A DNA stretch of 64,000 nt from NCBI RefSeq assembly GCF_036409155.1, contig NZ_JAZGLW010000001.1:3038001-3102000 (forward strand). Reading direction: 5' to 3'. The notes below the pieces were generated by a model. It was not told the origin of the DNA, did no database searches, and saw only the letters and a list, made by a program, of their open reading frames with translations. The first letter of the stretch is position 1, and each line of letters starts with the position of its first letter. This document shows, piece by piece, positions 7,702 through 15,506 of this stretch. The translations under genes and the position numbers were made by a program. The DNA is from Mycobacterium sp. 050128 (lineage in GTDB: Bacteria; Actinomycetota; Actinomycetes; Mycobacteriales; Mycobacteriaceae).

Positions 7702-8160
7702 GTGAAGGTGATCAAGTCCGTGGACGATGCGCTTGCGACGATTGGCCAGGAACTCGGCGTCAGCCGGTGGGTTGACATCGACCAGAGCCGGATCGACGCT
7801 TTCGCCGACGTCACCATGGATCACCAGTGGATCCACGTCGACGTCGAGAAGGCCAGGGCCGAAAGCCCTTACGGCGCAACGATCGCGCACGGCTTCCTGA
7901 CGCTCTCGCTCATCCCCGGTGTGAGTAAGGACAACTACCGCGTCGAGAATGCCAAAATGGGCATCAATTACGGCCTGAACAAGGTGCGGTTCCTGTCCGC
8001 GGTCACCGCGGGCAGCCGCATCCGGGTGCGATCCGAGCTCGCGGACGCCGCCAAGGTCGCCGACGACACGGTGAACCTCACCGTGCGTCACACCGTCGAG
8101 ATCGACGGCGTCGACAAACCGGCCGCGGTGGCCGAACTGATCGCTAGGTTCGTCTGGTGA
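7702..8160 (+). CDS. MaoC-like (R)-specific enoyl-CoA hydratase
   Basis: This 152-residue single hot-dog protein begins at a GTG preceded by GGGAG. The hydratase-2 motif is clear: FADVTMDHQWIHVDVEKA followed by GATIAHGFLTLSL, giving the catalytic Asp and His (D40 and H45 region). It would hydrate a trans-2-enoyl-CoA to the (R)-3-hydroxyacyl-CoA. The conserved asparagine of LNKVRFLS is also present. Its stop overlaps the start of the next gene (GTGA), so it is coupled to the Ltp-like thiolase homologue and the ligase that follow. Confidence 0.92.
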   Translation: MKVIKSVDDALATIGQELGVSRWVDIDQSRIDAFADVTMDHQWIHVDVEKARAESPYGATIAHGFLTLSLIPGVSKDNYRVENAKMGINYGLNKVRFLSAVTAGSRIRVRSELADAAKVADDTVNLTVRHTVEIDGVDKPAAVAELIARFVW

Positions 8161-9350
8161 CCGGCGGTCCGTTCGACGGGAAGGCCGTTCTCACCGGGGC
8201 GGGTAAGTCCCAGGTCGGCCGGCGGCTGGGGCGGACCGGATTGGACCTCACCCTCGAGGCTGTGCTGCGGGCGATCGCCGACGCCGGCCTCAGCGTCGAC
8301 GATGTCGACGGCATCGCCAGCTATCCGGGACCGGGTGTGCCGGATGCGGGATTCTCCGGCGCCGCCGTCCAGGAGGTCCGCAACGCGCTCGGGCTGCGCT
8401 CTCGCTGGTATGTCTCGGCGATGGAGACCGCGGGGCAGATCGGGCCGGTGATCGAGGCGTGCATGGCGGTCAGTCTCGGGCTGGCCAACCATGTGGTGGT
8501 CTATCGGTCGGTGTGGGAATCCACCGCCGCGCAGCAAGCCGGCGGTGGCCGGGCCTCGGTGCTGTTCGGCGGCGGCGCGTTGCCCCCGCACTTGGAGTGG
8601 ACGGCGCCTTTCGGCGCGTTGTCGGCGGCCAACTGGCTGGCGATGCCCACCCAGCGCTACATGTACGACTTCGGCCTGACCCGGGAGCATCTGGGCCGCA
8701 TCGCGATCAACGCCCGCACCAACGCCGGACTCAACCCCGATGCGATCTACCGCGAACCGATGACGATGGACGACTACCTCGGTGCGCGGATGATCTCCGA
8801 GCCGCTGTGCCTGTATGACTGCGACGTGCCCTGCGACGGTGCCACCGCCGTGATCGTGTCGCGCCGCGACGCCGCCAACGGCCTGCCGCGGCACCCGCTG
8901 ACGGTGGAATCCGTCGGACCCGGCATGTTCGAACGGGCGACCTGGGATCAGCGATCGGACATCACCACGATGGCCGCCCACGACTCGGCAGCCACGCTGT
9001 GGGAGCACACCACGCTGACCCCCGCCGACGTCGACATGGCCCAGCTCTACGATGGATTCACCTTTTTGACCGTGATGTGGCTGGAAGCGATGGGCTTCTG
9101 CGAGCACGGCAAGGTCGGCGAATTCCTCGACGACGGTTCGCGGATTGCGCTGGACGGCGCGCTGCCGATCAACACCAGCGGCGGCCAACTCTCCGGCGGC
9201 CGGCTGCACGGGATGGGCTTCCTGCACGAGGCATGTGTGCAGATGTGGGGCGAGGGCGGCGATCGGCAGGCACCCCGCACTCCCGAGGTGGTGGCCGTCG
9301 GTGTGGGCGGCGGACCGGTGGCCGGGTCGATGCTACTGAGCAGTCGGTAA
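8157..9350 (+). CDS. Thiolase-fold lipid-transfer-type protein (Ltp-like), no nucleophilic Cys
   Basis: This 397-residue protein has the SCP-x/Ltp thiolase fold, but the nucleophile position reads SAMETAGQIGP with no cysteine. The conserved QLYDGFTF and NTSGGQLSGGRLHGM segments are present. In Ltp2-type retro-aldolases a tyrosine is expected in both the LYDxF and the GGxLSxxY segments; here the second is Arg (LSGGRLHGM). It has no DUF35 gene next to it in its own operon. It may be an aldolase with altered chemistry or a non-catalytic acyl-CoA-binding partner. GTG start coupled to the MaoC stop. Confidence 0.85.
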   Translation: MTGGPFDGKAVLTGAGKSQVGRRLGRTGLDLTLEAVLRAIADAGLSVDDVDGIASYPGPGVPDAGFSGAAVQEVRNALGLRSRWYVSAMETAGQIGPVIEACMAVSLGLANHVVVYRSVWESTAAQQAGGGRASVLFGGGALPPHLEWTAPFGALSAANWLAMPTQRYMYDFGLTREHLGRIAINARTNAGLNPDAIYREPMTMDDYLGARMISEPLCLYDCDVPCDGATAVIVSRRDAANGLPRHPLTVESVGPGMFERATWDQRSDITTMAAHDSAATLWEHTTLTPADVDMAQLYDGFTFLTVMWLEAMGFCEHGKVGEFLDDGSRIALDGALPINTSGGQLSGGRLHGMGFLHEACVQMWGEGGDRQAPRTPEVVAVGVGGGPVAGSMLLSSR

Positions 9351-9354
9351 ACCA

Positions 9355-10938
9355 ATGACTGCGGTCGACGACATGACGCTCGGCGACATCGTCACAGACA
9401 ACGCGGTCCGCTTTCCCGACGTCGTCGCCTACCGGCACGGCCACCGCACCGTCACCCACGCGCAGTTACGGGACCGGGCAGTCCGATTGGTGTCGGCCAT
9501 GGCCGCGGCCGGGGTGCGGCGCCAGAATCGCATTGCGGTGTTGAGCCGCAACAGCCTCGAGTTCGGCGAGCTGAACGCGGCCGCTCAGCTCAGCGGCATC
9601 ATCATGGCCACCATCAACTTCCGGCTTTCGCCATCGGAGATGGATGATGCGCTGCGCCGCGTCGCCCCGTCGATCGTGTTCTGCGCCAAGGAATTCGTGC
9701 CGGTGATCGCCGACCTCGTCGCGGGGATGCCGTCACCGCCGAAGGTAGTGGTCATCGGCGGACAGGCTGCGCCGGGGAGCACGGGCTACGAGCGATTCGT
9801 GCAGCAAGGCCTTGGAAAAGACCCCAGTGGGGAGCCCGAGTTCGTGGCCCGGCCCGACGATATCGCGTACCTGTTGTTCACCAGCGGCACGACCGGTGCG
9901 TCCAAGTGCTGCATCCTCGGGCAGCGCGAGATGCGCCGGGTCATGTTCACCATGAACAACGAGATGCGTTGCGGCAGCACCGATCGCGGGCTGATCAACA
10001 TGCCGATGTTCCATTTCGGGGCGCTCGGGATCATCGGTGGACTGCACGCTCGCGGCGGAACGGTGGTGTTGCAGCAACAGTTCGACGCGGCCGACGCGGT
10101 GCGGTTGATCGCCGACCAGCGGATCACTGTGCTGCACCTGGCGCCCGTCATGCTCAAGGCACTCCTCGATGTGGTGGGCGACGGCTCGGAGGTGGAATCG
10201 GTTCGCACGGTGGTCTATTCGGCCGCACCGATGACCGCGTCCATCCTGCGGCGGGCGCTCGCCCTGCTGCCCCACGCGGGTTTCCTCAACCTCTACGGGC
10301 AGACCGAAGTCATCGTCTCTGGGCTGCCCCGCGAACTACACATCCTCGACGAACCCGGCACCGCCGAGCGGCTGAGCTCGGTTGGCTTCCCATTTCCCGA
10401 CACCCGGGTACGTGTGGTCGATGCGAACGGTGGTGCCGTGCCCGTGGGGCGGGCAGGTGAGATCGTGGTGCGGTCCGACTCGATGTTCCGCGGCTACTGG
10501 CAGGACGCGGTGGCCACGCAGGCGACGCTGCAGGACGGGTGGTGCCGCACCGGCGACATGGGTCGGCTGGACGACCGCGGGCTGCTCTATCTGATGGACC
10601 GCAAGAAGGACGTGATCATCAGCGGCGGGGAGAACATCTATTCGCCCGAGGTCGAGGACGCGGTCTGTGCGGTGGACGGAGTGGCCGCCTGCGCGGTCGT
10701 CGGGGTTCCCGACGATCAGTGGGGCGAAGCGGTCTGCGCAATCGTGGTGCCGCACAGCGGCGCGTCGCCGACCCTGGCAACGGTGCAAGAGGGCGTGCGG
10801 CAGCGGCTGGCGCGCTACAAGGTGCCGCGTCGACTGGTGCTGGTCGCCGATCTTCCCGTACTGCCCAGCGGCAAGGTGGACAAGAAGCGACTGCGCGCCG
10901 ACCTCAAGAGCGCAGGAGCGAACGGCGCAACAGTTTGA
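9355..10938 (+). CDS. Acyl-CoA synthetase (FadD-like)
   Basis: This 527-residue AMP-forming ligase has the phosphate-binding loop LLFTSGTTGASK (about residue 165), the adenine-binding LYGQTEV, the GWCRTGDMG aspartate motif, the hinge MDRKKDVIISGGENI and the C-terminal lysine in PSGKVDKKRL. It would prime a carboxylic acid for the beta-oxidation enzymes encoded upstream. It starts four bases after the Ltp stop and ends the three-gene operon. Its last 35 bases overlap the 3' end of the convergent double TetR gene. Confidence 0.93.
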   Translation: MTAVDDMTLGDIVTDNAVRFPDVVAYRHGHRTVTHAQLRDRAVRLVSAMAAAGVRRQNRIAVLSRNSLEFGELNAAAQLSGIIMATINFRLSPSEMDDALRRVAPSIVFCAKEFVPVIADLVAGMPSPPKVVVIGGQAAPGSTGYERFVQQGLGKDPSGEPEFVARPDDIAYLLFTSGTTGASKCCILGQREMRRVMFTMNNEMRCGSTDRGLINMPMFHFGALGIIGGLHARGGTVVLQQQFDAADAVRLIADQRITVLHLAPVMLKALLDVVGDGSEVESVRTVVYSAAPMTASILRRALALLPHAGFLNLYGQTEVIVSGLPRELHILDEPGTAERLSSVGFPFPDTRVRVVDANGGAVPVGRAGEIVVRSDSMFRGYWQDAVATQATLQDGWCRTGDMGRLDDRGLLYLMDRKKDVIISGGENIYSPEVEDAVCAVDGVAACAVVGVPDDQWGEAVCAIVVPHSGASPTLATVQEGVRQRLARYKVPRRLVLVADLPVLPSGKVDKKRLRADLKSAGANGATV

Positions 10939-12235
10939 CCATCAACTCCGCCGCCCGCTCCTCGCTGTCCGACGCGCTCGCGCCCGTCGGCTCGGACATC
11001 CGGCCGAGGATCGCCGCGAACACCGCCCCCGCCACGTCGGCGTCGATGCCCACGGGCAGGTCGACGGCGGACAGCAGCGCAGCAACCGCTTGGTGAATCG
11101 CACCAATGCCGTGATCGACATCCGCATCGGAGAGCTGTTCGGCCACGGTTCCGTCGAACCACGCCCGGATCACGCCGCGGTAGTTGCGATGGAATCGGAC
11201 GTAGCCAAGCATCCACTGGGTCAGCGAACCGGCGGCCATAACCGGCAGGGCCGCGGCGTGCTTCTCGATCTCGGCGACCGCTCGGCGGGTCAGTTCGGCC
11301 AGGATCTTGTCCTTGGTGCTGAAGTACCGGTACAAGGTCGCGCGGCTGACATCGGCGGCGGCCGCGATCTCCTCCATGCCGACGGCGTAGTAGCCGCGTT
11401 CGGCGAACAATGCCGAGCTGACCGACAGGACGTCCTGCGCAATCGGAGAGCCCGACGCCTCGAGGGCCGCCGGTGTCGCCGCGGCACTATCGAGGGCGGG
11501 CTCCGGGGTTCGCCCGGACACGTTTGTTACCTGGGGCGCTACCGCGTGAAGCACGTCTGCCGGGGTCTCCGGGAACAGCATCAGCTGCAGCGCAACGGTC
11601 AACGACCACGTGACGGTGGCGGGAGCGGGCAACGGGAACATGGTCCGGTACCGGTAGAGATGAACCATGTGCGGGATCCGTCCCAGTGCTGCGGCCGCAT
11701 CGTCGGCTTCCAGGTCGCGCAGGCGCGTCCGCCGCAGCCGATCGGTCACCGTCTGATGGAACTGGTCGGCGGCCGCGCTGGCATCGATGACGGCCAATCC
11801 CGTGGCCGTTCCGATGCCCGGAAATTCGGCGAACACCGCGGCGTGCGTGTCGTAGATGTCCGCCCATTCGACCAGCCAACGATGCAGCGCCTCCACCCCA
11901 CTGACCGTCGGGCCAAGTCCGCCGAGGTTTTCGCCGTGTGCGACCACGTCGCGCCCGGCCACCGCGCTCAGTTCGCCGAAGATCTCCTCCTTGCCGGCGA
12001 AGTATTGATAGACGGTCGCGCGGGAGGCGCGGGCCGCCTTCGCGATGGCGTCAAGCGATGTGGCGTGAAACCCGTTGGCTAGGAACACCTTCGCGGCGCA
12101 CTCGAGTATGCGGTCGCGGGTATGCAGGCCGCGGCGCCCCACACCGGCATTGGCGGCGGGCGCGTAGCCGGGGCGCCGTAGCTTGTCGGGAGTGCGGGCC
12201 ATAGGGAAAGTATCCCGCGCCGACTGCGTGGTCAT
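10904..12235 (-). CDS. Tandem TetR regulator (two TetR modules in one protein)
   Basis: This 443-residue protein has two complete TetR units. The first helix-turn-helix is TRDRILECAAKVFLANGF with IAKAARASRATVYQYFAGK (about residues 39-86). The second is SVSSALFAERGYYAVGMEEI with AAAADVSRATLYRYFSTK (about 270-318). The halves are joined by an Ala/Pro-rich linker near residues 240-265. An internal dimer with two DNA-reading heads is likely. I chose ATG 12235, five bases after the upstream gene's stop; ATG 12202 (MARTPDKLRR) is a good alternative. It follows a small gene that is divergent from an amidohydrolase, whose promoter it may control. Confidence 0.9.
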   Translation of the reverse strand: MTTQSARDTFPMARTPDKLRRPGYAPAANAGVGRRGLHTRDRILECAAKVFLANGFHATSLDAIAKAARASRATVYQYFAGKEEIFGELSAVAGRDVVAHGENLGGLGPTVSGVEALHRWLVEWADIYDTHAAVFAEFPGIGTATGLAVIDASAAADQFHQTVTDRLRRTRLRDLEADDAAAALGRIPHMVHLYRYRTMFPLPAPATVTWSLTVALQLMLFPETPADVLHAVAPQVTNVSGRTPEPALDSAAATPAALEASGSPIAQDVLSVSSALFAERGYYAVGMEEIAAAADVSRATLYRYFSTKDKILAELTRRAVAEIEKHAAALPVMAAGSLTQWMLGYVRFHRNYRGVIRAWFDGTVAEQLSDADVDHGIGAIHQAVAALLSAVDLPVGIDADVAGAVFAAILGRMSEPTGASASDSEERAAELMVKLLRRSLLRS

Positions 12236-12240
12236 CGGGC

Positions 12241-12546
12241 CTACGGCGCTCCGGGCAGGTTGCGCTTGGCCTTGCCCGGATAGCCGAAGAACTTCTCGAA
12301 GTTGGTGTCGTTGATGGGTTGCGCGCTGTTGCGGGAAGCCGCCGACCGCAGCGCATCGAGGCGGGCCTGGGCTTTCTCGAGCTCCTCGATCGGCCCGGAT
12401 CCCGTGAGACGTTGTACCTCCCGTGCGGCCGCGGCGATCTCAATGCGAAGCCGTTCACCCGCTTCGCCGAAGGTCAACAGGTCGTGGTCGTCTTCATCGA
12501 CCTTGTCGCGGCCCGTGCCGTCGGCGGGTCGGTCCGTGGATTCCAT
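12241..12546 (-). CDS. Small helical protein of unknown function
   Basis: This 101-residue protein starts at ATG 12546, behind a good GAGAGGC ribosome binding site. The centre (LLTFGEAGERLRIEIAAAAR, then VQRLTGSGPIEELEKAQARL and DALRSAAS) looks like two amphipathic helices, possibly a short coiled coil. The tail NFEKFFGYPGKAKRNLPGAP is basic. Similar small proteins occur next to acyl-CoA ligase and amidohydrolase genes in mycobacteria, without a known role. It precedes the double TetR by five bases and is divergent from the amidohydrolase at 12669. Confidence 0.75.
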   Translation of the reverse strand: MESTDRPADGTGRDKVDEDDHDLLTFGEAGERLRIEIAAAAREVQRLTGSGPIEELEKAQARLDALRSAASRNSAQPINDTNFEKFFGYPGKAKRNLPGAP

Positions 12547-12570
12547 GTCGCGCCTCTCAACTGCTAGACG

Positions 12571-12592
12571 AATGTGGCGTGCGTCATATAGT
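12571..12592 (+). promoter_or_regulatory. Shared motif GTGGCGTGCGTCA with adjoining TATAGT
   Basis: The 13-mer GTGGCGTGCGTCA at 12574-12586 is repeated exactly at 50906-50918, in another divergent promoter. It recurs with one inserted base upstream of the hydrolase at 59539. Here it is followed directly by TATAGT (12587-12592), a good -10 hexamer for transcription towards the amidohydrolase. It is a candidate operator or extended promoter element shared by three transcription units. Confidence 0.5.
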
Positions 12593-12603
12593 CTGTGAGA
12601 CGA

Positions 12604-12636
12604 ACCGTCAGAAAACAAGACGGTGCGTCAGAAAAC
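12604..12636. promoter_or_regulatory. Inverted repeat plus direct repeats in amidohydrolase promoter
   Basis: ACCGTC (12604-12609) and GACGGT (12619-12624) form a perfect 6-9-6 inverted repeat. Overlapping it, CGTCAGAAAAC occurs twice as a direct repeat at 12606-12616 and 12626-12636, exactly 20 bases apart (about two helical turns). The region lies 33-65 bases upstream of the amidohydrolase start. It resembles a TetR-type operator and could be the target of the double TetR encoded nearby. Confidence 0.5.
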
Positions 12637-12668
12637 GTACGACAGCTCGCCAGATGCGAAGGAGCATC

Positions 12669-13868
12669 ATGCCGCTTCAGGATGACCACCAGATCGTGTC
12701 CGTTGACGACCACTTGGTCGAGCACCCACGGGTGTGGCAGGACCGGTTGCCGCAGAAATACCTCGAACAGGGCCCGCGGATCGTCGAGGAAAACGGCATG
12801 CACCTGTGGCACTACGACGGGCAGGTCTTCCCGACCATCGGCCTGAATGCGGTCGCCGGCAAACCGCCCGAGGAGTGGGGCATGGATCCCGTCCGCTACG
12901 AGGACATGATTCCCGGCTGCTACGACCCGGTTGCCCGGGTCGCCGACATGGACCTCGATGGTGTGCAGTCGGCGTTGTGCTTCCCGTCGTTTCCCGGTTT
13001 CGGCGGCGGTACGTTCCAGCGTGCCGAGGACAAAGACCTGGCGCTGCTGTGCACCAAGGCGTGGAACGACTTCTATATCGACGAGTGGTGCTCGGTGGCG
13101 CCCGAGCGCTACATCCCGCTCGCGATCCTGCCGACCTGGGATATCGACGAATGTGTGGCCGAGGCGGAGCGCGTCGCCGCCAAGGGTGCGCGCACGATCT
13201 CGTTCCCGGACAGTCCGGTGCCGCTGGGTCTGCCGTCGTTCCACTCCGATCACTGGGACGGCTTGTGGCAGGTCTGCTCGGACGCCAAGATGCCGGTGTC
13301 GCTGCACTTCGGGTCCGGTTCTTTCGTGCCGGGCTTCTCGTTCTCCACGATCAAGCCGGTCCCGGGTCAAATGGCGGTGCCCGACGCACCTTTCGCGGTC
13401 GCGACGGCACTGTTCTCCACGAACCTGATGTGGTCCACGGTCGACCTGCTGTTCTCCGGCAAGCTGCAGCAGTTCCCGGATCTCCAGATCTCGCTCGCTG
13501 AGGGCGGCATCGGGTGGGTGCCTTACATCCTCGAGCGGACCGACTACGTGTGGGAGCGGCATCGCTACTACCAGAAGATCGACTTCGACACCCGTCCGTC
13601 GGATTTGTTCCGCAAGCACTTCTGGGGCTGCTTCATCGACGACGAGCACGGCCTGACGAACCGGCATGCGATCGGCATCGACCGGATCATGCTCGAGATC
13701 GACTTCCCGCACAGCGATTCCAACTGGCCGAACTCACGCAAGCGCGCCGCCGAGGTACTCGCAGACGTGCCCGACGACGAGTGCAAGCTGATCGTCGAGG
13801 AGAACGCCCGCCGGATGCTCAACTTCCCCCGGGTGAAAGCGGACGATCGGCAACTCGCCGGCGTCTAG
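12669..13868 (+). CDS. Amidohydrolase-2 family protein
   Basis: This 399-residue TIM-barrel metal hydrolase shows the family signatures VSVDDHLVEHP at the N-terminus, VSLHFGSGSF, SLAEGGIGWVPY and MLEIDFPHSDSNWP. The start is ATG 12669 with GAAGGAGC just before it; the longer open frame upstream has no support. It is the second of three paralogues in the window and, like the others, is divergent from or near a TetR gene and beside acyl-CoA dehydrogenases. A role as a CoA-ester-linked hydrolase or decarboxylase is inferred from context only. Its stop overlaps the convergent dehydrogenase stop by four bases. Confidence 0.9.
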   Translation: MPLQDDHQIVSVDDHLVEHPRVWQDRLPQKYLEQGPRIVEENGMHLWHYDGQVFPTIGLNAVAGKPPEEWGMDPVRYEDMIPGCYDPVARVADMDLDGVQSALCFPSFPGFGGGTFQRAEDKDLALLCTKAWNDFYIDEWCSVAPERYIPLAILPTWDIDECVAEAERVAAKGARTISFPDSPVPLGLPSFHSDHWDGLWQVCSDAKMPVSLHFGSGSFVPGFSFSTIKPVPGQMAVPDAPFAVATALFSTNLMWSTVDLLFSGKLQQFPDLQISLAEGGIGWVPYILERTDYVWERHRYYQKIDFDTRPSDLFRKHFWGCFIDDEHGLTNRHAIGIDRIMLEIDFPHSDSNWPNSRKRAAEVLADVPDDECKLIVEENARRMLNFPRVKADDRQLAGV

Positions 13869-15019
13869 AGTTGGCCCCGCGAGACCAGCTGTGCGGCAAT
13901 GACGTTGCGCTGTATCTCGTTGGTGCCTTCGCCGACGATCATCAGAGGTGCGTCGCGGAAGTAGCGCTCGACGTCGTATTCGGTGGAATAGCCGTAGCCA
14001 CCGTGGATTCGGACTGCGTTGAGCGCGATTTCCATGGCAGCCTCCGACGCGAAGAGCTTGGCCATCCCGGCCTCCATGTCGCATCGCTCGCCGCTGTCGT
14101 ATTTCTCCGCGGCGTAGCGGGTGAGTTGGCGTGCCGCGGTGAGTTTCGTGGCCATGTCAGCCAGGTAGTTGCCCACGGACTGGTGCTTCCAGATCGGCTG
14201 CCCGAAGCTCTGCCGCTCCTGCGCATATTTCAGCGCGTCCTCCAGTGCTGCGCTCGCCACCCCCAACGCCCGCGATGCCACCTGAATGCGGCCCGTTTCA
14301 AGGCCTTTCATCATCTGCGCGAATCCTCTGCCGGGTTCGTCTCCGAGGATCGCCGAGGCCGGTACGCGGCAATCGTCGAACGACAGCTCGCAACTCTCCA
14401 CACCCTTGTAGCCCAGCTTGGGCAGGTCGCGGGAGACGGTGAGACCCTGACCGTGTTCGACGAGGACGATCGAAATGCCCTTATGGCGTGGCACGGCCTT
14501 TGGATCGGTCTTGCACAGCAGTGCGATCAGGCCGGACTTGCGAGCGTTGCTGATCCAGGTCTTCGCACCGTTGATCACCAGGTCGCTACCCTCGGCTCGG
14601 GCGGTGGTCGTCATCGCCTGCAGATCTGAGCCGCCACCGGGCTCGGTGAGCGCCATCGTGGCACGCATCTCCCCGCTCGCCATGCGTGGCAGGTATTTCT
14701 GTTTCTGCTGCTCGGTGCCGTACAACGAGATCAGCTTCGCGACCACGGTGTGCCCGCCCATCGCGCCGGCCAGGCTCATCCAGCCACGGGCCAGTTCCTC
14801 GGTGACTGCTACGTAGCAAGGCATCGACACCGGCGAACCGCCGTATTCCTCTGGCACCGCCAGCCCGAAAATCCCAATGCGTTTCATCTGCTCGATCCAC
14901 GCTTCCGGGTACTCATTCGCGTGCTCGACTTCGCGGACCGTGGGCCTGACGTCGCGGTCGATAAAGGTTTGTACCGTTTCGACCAGCATGGTCTCTTCGT
15001 CGTTGAGCGCGAATGTCAT
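13865..15019 (-). CDS. Acyl-CoA dehydrogenase (short-chain type, C-terminal Glu)
   Basis: This 384-residue flavoprotein has a full single-domain acyl-CoA dehydrogenase sequence: the FAD-contacting MALTEPGGGSDL, INGAKTWISNARKSG, the RQSFGQPIWKHQ helix region, IHGGYGYSTEYDVERYFRD and the catalytic base in VGEGTNEIQRNVIA. It introduces a trans-2 double bond in an acyl-CoA. It starts at ATG 15019 behind AGGAGC. It is transcribed alone and convergent with the amidohydrolase. Its promoter shares the AACAAGAC/CGTCAGA elements found in front of that amidohydrolase, which suggests joint control. Confidence 0.94.
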   Translation of the reverse strand: MTFALNDEETMLVETVQTFIDRDVRPTVREVEHANEYPEAWIEQMKRIGIFGLAVPEEYGGSPVSMPCYVAVTEELARGWMSLAGAMGGHTVVAKLISLYGTEQQKQKYLPRMASGEMRATMALTEPGGGSDLQAMTTTARAEGSDLVINGAKTWISNARKSGLIALLCKTDPKAVPRHKGISIVLVEHGQGLTVSRDLPKLGYKGVESCELSFDDCRVPASAILGDEPGRGFAQMMKGLETGRIQVASRALGVASAALEDALKYAQERQSFGQPIWKHQSVGNYLADMATKLTAARQLTRYAAEKYDSGERCDMEAGMAKLFASEAAMEIALNAVRIHGGYGYSTEYDVERYFRDAPLMIVGEGTNEIQRNVIAAQLVSRGQL

Positions 15020-15033
15020 TAAAGCTCCTATCG

Positions 15034-15048
15034 AACAAGACCGTCAGA
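15034..15048 (-). promoter_or_regulatory. AACAAGAC-CGTCAGA element, shared with 12614-12632
   Basis: Just upstream of the dehydrogenase start, AACAAGAC (15034-15041) is joined directly to CGTCAGA (15042-15048). The same two blocks occur in the same order at 12614-12621 and 12626-12632, separated by four bases. This points to one regulator acting on the amidohydrolase and this dehydrogenase. The remaining part of the 217-base gap up to the ferredoxin holds short perfect palindromes at 15120-15127 (TGACGTCA) and 15167-15178 (CTAAAGCTTTAG) and no gene. Confidence 0.4.
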
Positions 15049-15166
15049 TCAAGTGAACCAAGCGAGACTCTGCATCGCAAAACGCACCAAAAGCAGGGGT
15101 TACTCGAGGCTATGGCTTATGACGTCAATGTCAGAAGCGATGCGGGCTCTAGGTATCTCGAAATAG

Positions 15167-15431
<265 letters not shown>

Positions 15432-15473
15432 TCGGCGTGCTTGCCAATCGGCCACGCTAACCGGCACACTCAG

Positions 15474-15495
15474 ACATAGTTAACCAAGTTGACTT
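15474..15495 (+). promoter_or_regulatory. Copy 1 of a 22-bp regulon motif (AGTTAAC-CAA-GTTGACT core)
   Basis: The core AGTTAAC (15478-15484), spacer CAA, and GTTGACT (15488-15494) form a 7-3-7 inverted repeat with 6 of 7 pairs matching. It lies 12 bases before the start of the fused acyl-CoA dehydrogenase. Related 22-bp sites beginning ACATRG occur at 20034-20055 (reverse), 29443-29464 (reverse) and 58119-58140. The position over the translation start region suggests repression. Confidence 0.65.
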
Positions 15496-15506
15496 TGTGG
15501 AGTGTC

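Noticed and set aside
8088..9227. A 379-codon minus-strand frame
   Set aside because: Antisense shadow of the Ltp-like gene; composition is His/Arg/Gly-rich and without motifs.
12423..12668. N-terminal extension of the amidohydrolase at 12669
   Set aside because: It runs through the divergent promoter and antisense to the small gene; the ATG at 12669 has a strong GGAG.
15474..15495. The 22-bp motif as a KstR operator
   Set aside because: KstR-type sites have AAC and GTT separated by two bases. Here the spacing is three and the flanks differ.
15489..15506. TTG start for the fused dehydrogenase
   Set aside because: It overlaps the regulon motif and lacks a ribosome binding site; ATG 15507 has GTGGAG upstream.
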